From Epiperipatus broadwayi (Eukaryota; Onychophora; Udeonychophora; Euonychophora; Peripatidae), in assembly GCA_028023455.1 (NCBI GenBank), contig JAQFVV010012476.1:2775820-2839819 (forward strand): a DNA stretch of 64,000 bases. Reading direction: 5' to 3'. How positions within the stretch are numbered: the first letter of the stretch is position 1; each line of letters opens with the position of its first letter. The notes below the pieces were generated by a model that worked only from the letters and a program-made list of their open reading frames with translations, was not told the origin of the DNA and searched no databases. The position numbers and the translations under genes were made by a program. This document shows positions 22,514 through 32,545 of this stretch, one piece after another.

Positions 22514-22749
22514 CAAAAATGCTAACAAAATGTTTCATTTGATTTAGACTATGTAAGGCAGTGAAATCATGAGTCCCAATAATTTTTTTACAAAATTTTA
22601 TGATATGGAGAGTATTGAAACAACCTAAGAAAGTATGAAACACACTGTAACATTTTCTGCTATAATTCGTGATCTAGACATTAGCATTTTAAAATTCTTG
22701 TGGTAAATAGCTAAACTGTGTTGCTATATAATATATGCATTGGTTTAGA

Positions 22750-23665
22750 AATAACTACTGCAGATAGCTTGGACTAAAACTTTTCATTGGAACACACTGT
22801 GTAGTTCAACTGATGCTGCTTCATAGTTTGTTGAAGATCTCTAAGAAGGTCTTCCTTGTTTTACAACAGGTTACTCTATCCTTTGGGATAAACGCAAACA
22901 TTTGAAATCAGTTTAAAGTTTTAATCGGATTAAGTATAATGAAAGATAAAATAGTAATATTAACTGAACTCCACGTTAAATTCTGTCTTCTTTTTTGAAA
23001 TATTTTTAATCTACGTAACGATTGATTCACTTTTGTAAAAGTTATTTTTGTATAGTTTTAATTATATACAAAGCTTATTTTTTATTTTGTTTATAATTAC
23101 ATATTATAGGAAGCTTATTTTTAACTATACATTTAACTGCACTTAAATAAACTGACTTTTTTTTTACTTTGCTTCCAAATAATGTATCTGTTAATTCGAA
23201 TATTTCAATATTTTTTTAATTTTTCAAAATACCGCTATTTTATTTAAGTTGTTTCAAGATAAAATAAGCTTATCTATACAGTTAGTCAAATATCGTTTCT
23301 GATGTGAGGAGTAATGTATATCTTAGTATCTTCATAAATCTAAATCTTTTTTAATGTTTTTTAAGATTTTTCTTTTAGTTCTGTCAATACTGGGTATCAA
23401 CAGTAAAAGATTTTTAACACAATCCTATTGATGTCATTGGTTTTCTGTCTATAATAGCATCCGGTGCCTCTTTTTGTTAAGACAGGCTTTTTTATTGTTT
23501 TTTTGTGGTGGCAGTATCTACAGATTGATTATATCTAGGGACATTTCAAGTAACGATAAATGATTTTTATTAAATCCAAAACAGGAATTACTTATAGTTT
23601 TTGGAAAATCCGTTCAATGTATTTTTATAACTAACTTAATCTTTTTTAATAATTCATTTTATTCC
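22750..23665. other. AT-rich stretch without recognised feature
   Basis: No supported gene or repeat seen. Confidence 0.5.
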
Positions 23666-23671
23666 ATTTTA

Positions 23672-25545
23672 TTCAGTCATCATTATCATCAACCATTATC
23701 AATCCACTGCAGGATGAAGGTCTCTCCAAGTTTAATCCATCTCCGATCTTTAGCTTCTCTTCTCCACATCACCTCTGCACACTTTCTTATTTCATCCATC
23801 CATCTCACATGTGGTCTCTTTCTGGGTCTTTTACAATCTCTTGGAATCCCGTTTAAAATTTCAGTTGTCCATCTATTATCATTTCTTCTAGCAATATGTC
23901 CAGCCCAACTCCATTTCAATCTTTTAATTTTTTCAATGAGGTCAGTAACACCTGTTTGTTCTCTTAACCAAACATTGCATTTTCGATCTCTTCTTGTTAC
24001 TCCCAACATACATCTCTTTATACTTCTTTGAGTGGTCTGAAGTCTCTGTATTACTTTTCTATTAAGTGTCCTAGTCTCATATCCATAAGTAAGAATTGGT
24101 AAAACACATTTGTTAAAAACTTTCCTTTTCGAACACATAAGCATATTTCCTTTTAGTATCAAGTTATTTCTACTAAAAGCACTCCAACCAAATTTAATTC
24201 TATGATTAATTTCCTCCATTATGTTTCCATCTGTATTAATAATCTGACCAAGGTATTTGTAACTGTTAACTTCTTCTAATTCATCACAATCAATCTTTAT
24301 TTTCATATTTTGAGCAAATCGATTAAACATTATTTTAGTCTTTTTAACATTTATCTTTAGTCCTACTTTCATCTGATAACTCCTGCAACATTTCGTGCAG
24401 CTCTGAAGCATTATTTGCAAAAACAACTACATCATCTGCAAAATCTAAATGACTTAAATAATCTCCATTTACTTTCACTCCTTTAGTTTCCCATTTTAAT
24501 CCACAGAATACTTGTTGCAGCGCTGCTGTAAAAAGTTTTGGAGATATGGAGTCACCTTGTCTTACACCTTTCTCAATGTTTACTTCCCCAGTATCATTAT
24601 GTAATCTAATTGTTGCTGTTGTATCTTTATAAATATTTTTTAAAATATGACAATATCCTGGATCTATACCTTGATGATCCAATGCTTTAATCACTGAAGA
24701 AATGTTTACAGAATCAAATGCCTTTTTATAATCTACAAATCCAAAACATAATGGCAACTCATATTCATTTGTTCTTTCTATAACTTCTCTCAATACCTTG
24801 ATGCGATCTACTGTACTAAAACCACTTTTAAATCCAGCTTGTTCTCTTGGTTGGTGGAAATCCAATGTTCTCTATAGACGAGTTGTAATTATCTTGGTAA
24901 AAATTTTATATAAAACTGATAAAAGGCTGATAGGTCTGCAATGTCTAATATCTTCTTTATCACCTTTTAAAATATTAATATTATTACTGCATTCTTCCAA
25001 TCTTCCGGTACATCTTTATCATTTAGTCATTTGGTATATAACTTTGCTAAAAAAAATTCTATTTCTTCACCTGCTTCTTATAATATATCAATTATAATTC
25101 CATCATTACCTGGAGCCTTTCCTTTCTTCATACATTTAATTGCATGTCTCACTGAAGATTTAAAATTCTGGGCAATTCGGAAGATGTAATAGATATAGGA
25201 GGTACTTGTTCTTTATTACTATATAATTCTTGATAAAAATCTTCTACCAATTTCATGATGTCATCTCTATTTTTAGTAATAACTCCATCTTTCTTTCTTA
25301 TTGCAGATTTAAATTTTCTACCAATATCAAAATGTTGTTTTACATTCTTGAGACTTATTTTCTTCTACAGCTTTTCTTGTTAGTTCACAGTTATACTTTC
25401 TTATATCATTCTCAACTCTTTTCCGCACCATTTTACAAAATTCAAAATAATCAATCCTTTTTAATGCATCATTTTTGTATATCTTCATATTCCTTCTTTT
25501 CTTCATAAATTCTGGGTCCAATGTTGTCTCGTTTAGGAATGCCTA
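23672..25545 (-). mobile_element. RTE-like LINE, 5'-truncated copy
   Basis: This is the longest copy of this family here. The minus strand begins near 25545 within the linker upstream of the reverse transcriptase and ends in a TGATGATGATGAC tail near 23672. The endonuclease domain is missing, as expected for 5' truncation during target-primed reverse transcription. Fragments of the same family lie at 1-300, 25.95, 34.52, 44.6, 45.43 and 46.7 kb. Confidence 0.85.
23689..25521 (-). pseudogene. RTE-like reverse transcriptase, truncated and frameshifted
   Basis: On the minus strand, upstream linker codons (LDPEFMKKRRNMKIY) lead to KGKAPGNDGI, DWKNAVIILIFKKGD, CRPISLLSVLYKIFTKI, REQAGF, a fingers/palm block with FVDYKKAFDSV, GVRQGDSISPKLF, and the catalytic FADDVVVF near 24420-24450. 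Then come SYKYLGQII and a C-terminal tail with YGYETRTLNRK, LKWSWAGHIARR and RPRKRPHVRWMDEI. Frames break near 25330, between 25180 and 24870, and around 24360. Catalytic residues are intact where readable, but the protein cannot be made as one piece. Confidence 0.85.
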
Positions 25546-25559
25546 CATTACTGTGGTAT

Positions 25560-25940
25560 CAAAGACTGAGTCCATAGGCTATAATCCCTTCTGCCACATA
25601 TGAAATAATTTGTCAAAGCATTATCAAAACTAGTTTAATTCCGTCATGAAAACACAGCAGAAGTAATACAGTTGACCGGATTATATGACAATTGGTGATT
25701 ATTTACAGTAATTTTATTAAGAGTTGTCACAATATTAGTAATATAATAATGATGTATGCTTAACAGCTTTTTAGTGTTTGATATTATTATTTTAAAATAA
25801 AATAATAAAAATGTCATTTTAAATTAAAAACAAGCATAAAAGCATTGCATCAGGATTCGAATTTGTCAATAATAGATATGAAAAGAAAAAACAAACAACT
25901 CTGAAAAATGATGAATTTGTAAAAAAAAAAAAATATATTG
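25560..25940. other. Short stretch without recognised feature
   Basis: Sequence between two LINE fragments; no gene seen. A-run at about 25920-25932. Confidence 0.45.
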
Positions 25941-25946
25941 TCTAAA

Positions 25947-26205
25947 AGTTTGAAATGGAGCTAGGTTGGGTATATTTATAGAAGAGATCATAACAGATGG
26001 ATACTTGAAATCATAAATCGGATCTCAAGCGATGTTAAAAGACCTAGAAAGAGACCACAGGTGAGATGATGGATGAATGAAATTAGGAAGTTTGCTGATA
26101 TTAAGTGGGAGAAAGACTATGGGTTGGAGAAACTGATTTAAACTTGGGAAGAACATTCTATAGTTAATAGACACTAGATAGAAATAGTTATTATAATGAT
26201 GATTT
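25947..26205 (+). mobile_element. RTE-like LINE, 3' fragment
   Basis: Decayed codons for LKWS.VGYI.RRD, NRWILEIINRISSDVKRP, RKRPQVR and WMNEIRKFADIKW are followed by the usual stop and an ATAATGATGAT tail near 26205. It opposes the 23.67-25.55 kb copy in orientation. Confidence 0.7.
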
Positions 26206-26386
26206 TTATAATTATGATTTCAGAACCAAAGAAAACAGACAGACAATGCATGTGAAAAAATGATACATGCATATATAGTGGATCAAAATTCATTGTGTAT
26301 ATATTTTATTTGTCAAATTACAAATTAAAGCAAATTAAATTGATTTAATATAAATAAGATTCAAGTTTATTTTTATTTTTTATTAT

Positions 26387-26406
26387 AAAAAAAAAAGGGG
26401 GGGGGG
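26387..26406 (+). repeat. A10-G10 homopurine block
   Basis: Ten A's are followed directly by ten G's. A G12 run follows at 26736-26747 and a similar A11-G8 block at 55919-55937. Confidence 0.9.
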
Positions 26407-26629
26407 TACCATAAAATTCCTCCTGTGAATCTTGTATTGCCTTCGTTTACAATTCAGACTTTTGCCTCTAATATTTTATAATATAGTTAAGTAATTATTT
26501 ACTAGAGGGCGCTAAACATTACTTTTATAATATATATCGAATTGTTATTAGAGGAATGGAGATAGAATAAAGTGGAAAAATTAAATTCACTGAATAAAAT
26601 TCCAAGATTTTTTTCTTTTTATTAATGGT

Positions 26630-27000
26630 AAGTCTAAAACGAAATATATAAAATGAAGGATATTTGTCTCGAAGAAATTGAGGAGTATAAGTATTTACGT
26701 GTAAATTGGAAAAATGAATTAGAAATAGTGTGTGTGGGGGGGGGGGGAGCGAAAATAGAAAAGGTTTGATTAAAAATCTGACACATCTCGTATATTAAAT
26801 ACTAAGTAGGTATAATTATTTGGAAAGGGTCGATGGTGTTCCGGCTTTAACATTTGAAAATGATGTATTTTACATTCACCAGGTAACTGAAATTTTTAGA
26901 TAGAATACAAAAAGAAATTGGGGGTGGATTGTAGTTAGAAAAAGATATTATTTACGAACATTTTCGTTTTTAATGAGGTAAATCAAAAGTAAATTTAAAA
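26630..27000 (+). pseudogene. Old CR1-type LINE ORF2 remnant
   Basis: Plus-strand codons read EEIEEYKYLRVNWKNELE, then after the G12 run KGLIKNLTHLVY, YNYLERVDGVPALTFENDVF and a QKEIG-like block. In order and spacing this parallels the ORF2 at 12.2-15.7 kb (YSYLGIIL, KGLIKKLTVFSYNKY, GVAVAGLTYGNDAL, QREVGRHAL). Sequence identity is low, so it is a different or much older subfamily. Confidence 0.6.
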
Positions 27001-27186
27001 TGTGTGGAAGTTACATTAGTAATAAATGGATTAAGAGAATATACTCGCGGACCAAGAAAGGTTTTACATTATGCAAAATTATTAAGTAAACAGTTTATTT
27101 ACATTTTTTTTTTTTTATGTTTGGAGAGGTTTTTTTATATATAAATTAATATTTAAATATATGTATATTGTCTATACTAAAGTTAA

Positions 27187-27711
27187 TGTAATTATAAGGG
27201 ATTTGAACTCAAATTTTCAAGCTCCCAACATCTACCCAATCTATCTTATGTAACTGATACACATGACCACATACATGTGAAAAAATAAATCATCTCCAAT
27301 ATGTATTCTGCCCATCCTTCTGTATAATTAAATGGATATATTAAGGTCCTATATGTGAGAGGTCAGATTAACTTAAGGTCAACATGATTATGACAATAAC
27401 ATTGGCATCAGCAAAGTTGAGTATTCTATCCTCAGATTTTCAATGAATTGGCTGGCTGAAGAGTTGGAGAATGTAGAAGATTGAAATTTGTCCATTAAGT
27501 TTAATTATTTGCTATCTTAAAATAAACTGAGCACTGATTATATGTGTGTGTGTACAAGATGGTGATCTTGACCAAGTGATGAGGGTGGTTCAGCACGAAA
27601 TAGGTATATTGGAGATCGTTTATCTTTTTCATGTGTATAAGTTGTATAAAATATATTGGATAGATGTAGGGAGAATGAAAATTCGAGTTCAAAAACATTA
27701 TAATTACATAC
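27187..27711. mobile_element. Palindromic element, hammerhead family 2 (same family as 5.5 kb)
   Basis: The left end (TGTAATTATAAGGG..TTTGAACTCAAATTTTC) and right end (GAAAATTCGAGTTCAAAAAC, ATTATAATTACATA) are complementary over about 115 bp. The left arm is cut short next to its hammerhead position; the right arm keeps the motif at 27564-27617. The centre contains GATTTTCAATGAATTGGCTG and GAAGAGTTGGAGAATGTAG, matching the centre of the 5.5-kb element. Confidence 0.75.
27564..27617 (+). ncRNA. Hammerhead motif with one core substitution
   Basis: GTGATGA (27576-27582; first core C is G), GAAA at 27597-27600, stem III ATAGGTAT, then A at 27608 and TTGG. Stem I CCAA/TTGG with GATC/GATC beyond. 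The C-to-G change should impair cleavage. Confidence 0.6.
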
Positions 27712-27714
27712 CTA

Positions 27715-28135
27715 GATTAATAAAAATTGAGATTTACTTTTGTAGGTATAAAAAGAAAAATGTTCATATAATTAAAGAAATGTAAAATTAAATCTGGCTT
27801 AGAAGATTATCTAATTGAAGCTGTAGGTAAACAAATAATTGATCATATAATTAACGATGAATACTAAAGAAATGCATAGCAAATAATCGCAAACGAAGAC
27901 ATATATTTAATAAATAAATAAAAGTTCTTTTATTGTTTCTAGCATGGCAAAAACGTAAACTAATTAATGCTCTATAAGTCTTGAATGGAATTATGGGACC
28001 GTATAATTAATTAAAACTATAGAACTGTAAACAGGCTTCACTTGATATTCAGAAGTCTCAGAGAAGAGATTTGACACTGATCCTGGGAGATTGGCTGTAG
28101 TGGGAGATATTTAGAGAATGAAACAGGTAGACATT
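27715..28135. other. AT-rich stretch without recognised feature
   Basis: No supported gene. Confidence 0.45.
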
Positions 28136-28139
28136 TTAT

Positions 28140-28365
28140 AATTTTTTTTGTTTTGTTTAGGTCTTTATAATAAACTTGCAAAATATGATAATAGGATAGT
28201 GAAACTGGCAAAAACAACTTTTATTTAAAAGGAATGGGAGTAGAAAAAGAAATGAACCAAGACTGGAAAAATAATTCTATAATAAGGATTGGGAAGAAAT
28301 TAAGTTTATTATGGTATGTAAGAGTTTCAGAGAGAAGGAATATTTAATTTATACATAAAACATCA
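28140..28365 (+). repeat. Dispersed repeat, left copy of a split pair
   Basis: Blocks TTGTTTAGGTCTTTATAATA, GATAGTGAAACTGGCAAAA, TTTATTTAAAAGGAATGGGA and TTTATTATGGTATGTAAGAG recur in the same order at 29025-29465. Confidence 0.55.
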
Positions 28366-28416
28366 AATTTTCATTTAAGCAGAAGCTGTTTTATACAACC
28401 TCTTAGACTCGTGCTA

Positions 28417-28838
28417 AACTCTTCTTACAGTAGCACTACTCAGTGAAAGCCAGAATAATCAATAGATACAAGAAAGTTTGTGCATAAAATACCCATCTAA
28501 TCCCTACTAGCTTGAATTGAAAACATTTTTCATTTTGGACTCAAAACTTTATAGTTAGCTAATAATGTAAAAGGTGGCTGCCGAAGGGTTGCATTCGATT
28601 CTAAAATTTAAGTGCTGTGCTCTCAGATTGAAGGCTCCTCACTGATGAAAGCACCAAGCTAGAAACTAGACTGGGAATACTGGGTGAGTAGACACTAGAT
28701 GGGGATTTTATGCACAAATCTTCTTGCATCCATTGATTACTCTGGCTTGCACTGAATGGCACTACTGTATGGCGAATAGCCTCTCTGTAAACAGCTTTTG
28801 TAAGCATAAACAATGGTGATCATGTGATGTTTAGTGAC
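28417..28838. mobile_element. Inverted-repeat element, hammerhead family 1
   Basis: The left arm (CTTACAGTAGCACTACTCAG, AAAGTTTGTGCATAAAATAC) is complementary to the right arm (GATTTTATGCACAAATCTTC, CACTGAATGGCACTACTGTATGG in part). The left arm breaks at about 28505, before its hammerhead position. The right arm keeps it (28637-28675), followed outward by the family tail CAATGGTGATCATGTGATG. A SINE abuts the right end. Confidence 0.7.
28637..28680 (+). ncRNA. Type I hammerhead motif, core intact
   Basis: CTGATGA (28642-28648), stem II AGC-loop-GCT, GAAA (28662-28665), then CTAGAC with C as cleavage base, and TGGG pairing with CTCA upstream (one G-U). Closing position of stem II is A-A in this family. 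The core is complete, but the stems are short and stability is uncertain. Confidence 0.6.
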
Positions 28839-28839
28839 T

Positions 28840-28950
28840 ATTAGACTCTGGAACATGGGGTTCTAAATATTGATTGTAGTACTGGAACTTCTGATGTTCA
28901 AACTTCTTATGAATTTCCGAGCAATAAAGCAGTTCACATATTTTTTATCA
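28840..28950 (+). mobile_element. SINE (AATAAA-type family), partial 5' end
   Basis: GACTCTGGAACATGGGG, GGAACTTCTGATG, CAAACTTCTTATGAATTTCC, GAGCAATAAAGC. Confidence 0.65.
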
Positions 28951-29024
28951 TATTATAATAGCTGTATAAAGAGTGGGAAAAATTTAAAGAGAAGTGAAGG
29001 GGGCAGATATTTTGTGATTTCCTT

Positions 29025-29465
29025 GTTTAGATCTTTATAATGAAATGGGGGAATATGAGGGCAGAATTAGGGTCTGGCCAATCAACGTTTGGGCCTGAGG
29101 TAAACTTAAAAAAAAATGCATGTTAAATGATTGAAAAGGCTTATTTAAAATTATCTGCCCAACAAAATAAATGCAATAAGGGAAAATGTGTCTTAAATAC
29201 ATATATTTATTAATATATGTATATATTCAATGTAATGCCTCATTTTAGTGTCTATTTCAATTAAGTTACTGAGGCGCATCACCTTTGGGATTAGCACCAG
29301 ATAGGATACTGGAATTATCAAAACAGCTTTTATTAAAAATGAGGTATGAAAAAGAATTAGTACCAGAGAAATAATTGGGTAATACGGAGTAAGAAATAAA
29401 TGAGTTTATTGTGGTCTGTGAGGATTTTGGAGGGAGGGACTTTAAATTTATGCATACCATCATAT
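29025..29465 (+). repeat. Dispersed repeat, right copy of a split pair
   Basis: It begins CTTGTTTAGATCTTTATAAT, then after an insertion of ~190 bp continues GATAGGATACTGG, CAGCTTTTATTAAAAATGAG and GAGTTTATTGTGGTCTGTGA. Parallel to 28140-28365. Possibly a non-coding part of an unidentified retroelement. Confidence 0.5.
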
Positions 29466-29469
29466 CACA

Positions 29470-30835
29470 TAGCACATATAGATCTATTGCTAGCTGTCCA
29501 TATATTCCTCTCAATTCTGTTGTATGATTTAGTTTTTTATCACATGTATATTTAATTTTCTTTTAAAACTGCTCATCAATTAATAAAATCTCTAATCAAT
29601 GAGCAAGAATATGTGTGTCTATATGCAAATGTCTTCATTCATATAAGGTAGGGATATGCAATGTTTTTTAATGATGGACCAAATCAGACCTATCAGATGT
29701 AGACGAAGGCCATAATTCTTAAAGTTGCAAAATCGAAAGATTTTGTGAGTATTAATGTGTAATAAGAAATGTGGACTTAATCAGTGAAGTATTGAATAGC
29801 TTCATGCTCTCAGATCTAACCACTTCAGCTTCACCTATTTATATAGAAAGTAGGTTGAAGTAAAGAAGGGTTCCACTCTTTTCTTCCAAAACATAAGCTT
29901 GTGGTTAAGACATGTAGAGGTCCCTACTATCGCATTTTTATGCACTTTCTTGAGGTTACAGCCTTAGTAAATATTACTAAAATAAAAGAACATAAAAATG
30001 ATATAATATTATTTATTGTGATATTTATTATTTCAATATTTATTAATCACAGATAGATTTTTATCATTGTCATTATATAAATAAATAACCGAATGGCTCT
30101 TTTGTTGATGAATTTATAAGAAATTCGAGGGCCGGAAGTAGAATCAGCCTGAGAGTTTACACTTCAGAATCTGATCTCTACAACTGAACTAAACTACGCA
30201 GATTACTTATTACTACATTTATAAGTAATTATGTAACTGCAAACAGATACAAAAATGCAATGTTAATATAGAAATCTGTGATATATTTAGAATTGCTTAT
30301 TTTTAACTTTGAATTCATAATGATGTAATTTTAATAATGGTGACGAGGTGTGCTTTAAATGTCATCGTGAATAGAAATTTTACATAGGGATTATAAGGTT
30401 CACTATTTTTTTTAAAAAATAAAAATGTAAACATTCTATCGAAGATTATTTTATTATACATGTTTTGAAAATATGCACAAGCAAACTGTGGAATTTTTAA
30501 GATCCTGAGTTGAGCCAAAGCTATCGCATCCCTATTTTAAGATTAAAATTTATTGCTTAATAACAGTATCTATTTTTTTGTTTACTGCTTAAAGTCAGCA
30601 CTATTTACAAAATTATTTCTCAAGTCTTCTGTGCATAGAAACTTGGAAGGCTTATGTCTTCAGTGAACTAATTAAAAAAATTGTTACACTGATTAGAGTG
30701 ATCTGTTTGAGTTATAAAACTTGCTCTTCTAGAGATATTTTTGCTATTCATATAAAGTTAGAAGGAATGCAATAGAAAATCATCTACATATATGTGAAGA
30801 TTAACTCGAAGCAATGATAAACCAATGTGATAATA
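29470..30835. other. Stretch without recognised feature
   Basis: No supported gene or repeat; composition is mixed AT-rich. Confidence 0.5.
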
Positions 30836-30838
30836 TGT

Positions 30839-30910
30839 TGGACTATTTCCATCATCTAGCATTGAATGTTAAATGTATAGAAAATTTTAAACCTTATTTA
30901 AACTTTTCAA
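30839..30910 (+). mobile_element. Fragment of the palindromic MITE seen at 51.13 kb
   Basis: GGACTATTTCCATCATCTAG, then GTTAAATGTATAGAAAATTT and TTATTTAAAC match the left arm of 51128-51292. Confidence 0.55.
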
Positions 30911-30988
30911 TTATAACAACTTGTTAGTAATAACATACATAATGGAAATACAGGTTAGTAAACCAACACTGATAGACCTAACTTATTG

Positions 30989-31052
30989 GAGTACTACTAT
31001 TTATGTGATCTATCTTAAGTTTCATGATCTGCCCACCAGGTGACGCTTTGAA
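30989..31052 (+). repeat. ~65-bp motif at the LINE 5' junction
   Basis: GGAGTACTACTATTTATGTG, ATCTATCTTAAGTTTCATG, ATCTGCCCACCAGGTGACGC. CR1-like LINE sequence starts within ~30 bp after it. Confidence 0.6.
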
Positions 31053-32235
31053 AAATAACAATGGAGAAATAATAATTGGAGAAATTTGGGAATCGTCTTA
31101 AGTAATCAGAAAATTTGCTTGGATGAATGGAAGAAAAGGACTGATAAAGAAATTAACAATGTTTTCATATAACAAATATGATACAAGAATCATATGGAAG
31201 GAGGGGCAATAGCAGAGTTAACTTGGGATAATGATGCATTATGTGTTTGTAAAGGGGTGTTAGATTATTTAGAGAAAGTACAAAGAGAAGTAGGGAGATA
31301 TGCATTAGATGCAGATGTGTGGATGGCAAAGGAGGCAATTCAAGGAGAAATGGGATGGTTAAGTTTTTATATGAGAGATGCAAAAAGCAAAATGAAAATG
31401 TTCAGTAGATTGCAATTTATGGATAATAAGAGAACAATCAAAGTAGTATTTAATTGGGTTATGAGGAAAGGAAGGCAACAACATGTAGAAAGATAGTACG
31501 GTGTGCAGAAGATTTGGATAAAGACTTTATGTCAGTATATTTATACATAAAGTGGGATGATTGTGTTATGGGAATTGTTGAGTGTTACAATGGCAAGGAA
31601 TGAGATAGAAGAATAGATGCATCAATAAAAAATAGGGAGTTGGAGAGATAGAGAACTAGTATGAAGAATAAAAAGAGTTTAAATATATAGAGAAGTAAAC
31701 AGAATATTGGGTGGGAGCTAATTTATGATAATAGTAATGAAAGTAGTTTACTGTTTAAGGCTTGAACAAGATCTTTAGCAACAAGGCAATATACACATAA
31801 ATGGAAAAATATAGGTTATTTAATCTGCAAATTATATGAGGAAGGTGTAGAAAATATTAGGCATCTGTTAATTGAATGTAAATGCCTACATGAAGAAAGC
31901 ACAAATAATGAAGTTGTGGGAGAATAAATATAAATGAAAGTGATTATATAGAAAGTGGGTTCTTGGTTTTTATGCTAGGTTTGGAGGAAGATAATGGAGA
32001 TTTAGCTATAAAGGCCATAAAGTTGACAAAGATTATGTTGTGGAAATGGGATAAAGCAGAATAGAGAAGATTGTGGGAAAAGCTTAGGATGGGGAATGGA
32101 AAGGGAAGATAAGATGGCTAATAGTTTCTCTGAGCATAGGGGCCAAGAGATTCCAAGAAAGAAGCCACAGTGCATTACATAAGAAATTAATCCATAAATG
32201 TACATATTTATTTATTTCCCCAAAATTTGCAAAAT
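31053..32235 (+). mobile_element. CR1-like LINE, 5'-truncated copy
   Basis: It starts inside the distal reverse transcriptase region (LGIVLSNQK, then a small deletion). It then matches the C-terminal part of the 12.2-kb ORF2: AELTWDNDALCVCKGVLDY and GEMGWLSFYMRDAKSKMKMF (31194-31496), CKLYEEG..NIRHLLIEC in shifted frames near 31825-31890, and the tail to about 32235, including GAAATTAATCCATAAATG. Multiple stops; not functional. Confidence 0.8.
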
Positions 32236-32411
32236 AATAATAAAAATGCATATCAGCATGAATGATAATAATAAATATGGCAGACGATAATTTGTTTTAC
32301 TTTAACAATTAAATATTTTAAAACAAAGTACTGAATTATTTTTTAAAGAAGCAATTAATTAATTTCCTTTGTTAGCTTGTGATCTTTGAAGTTTTAGTTC
32401 AGTCATTATTA

Positions 32412-32545
32412 TTACCCTGCATAATGTAGTGTGATGTTAAGAGACTCAGATTCTGGATCTAAGGTTTTTGAATTAATTCCTGTTGGCACTTTTGGCACTC
32501 AAATTTGTTATGAACTTCTGAGCAATAAAACCATTCAGTTATTAT
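32412..32545 (+). mobile_element. SINE (AATAAA-type family)
   Basis: TACCCTGCATAATGTAGTG, GAGACTCAGATTCTGG, CTCAAATTTGTTATGAACTT, GAGCAATAAAACCATTCAG, passing straight into the (TTATCA)-rich start of the next array. Confidence 0.7.

Larger units (their letters stand above)
21744..22744. mobile_element. Palindromic element, copy 2, interrupted by a nested transposon
   Basis: The left flank (GTGTTGCATAGTGACAGTTT, AGCTATTCATAAAAAATTTT, GGATCATGAG) is complementary to the right flank (CTTGTGGTAAATAGCTAAAC, TGTGTTGCTATATA, GTGATCTAGAC), and both resemble 8821-9133. The GTAC-bounded element at 21898-22513 sits in the middle. Confidence 0.6.

Noticed and set aside
28140-29465. LTR retrotransposon
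   Set aside because: No TG..CA ends, primer-binding site, gag or pol; the space between the copies holds other repeats.
29266-29514. 82-codon minus-strand open frame
   Set aside because: Covers a dispersed repeat whose other copy is not open; no domain.
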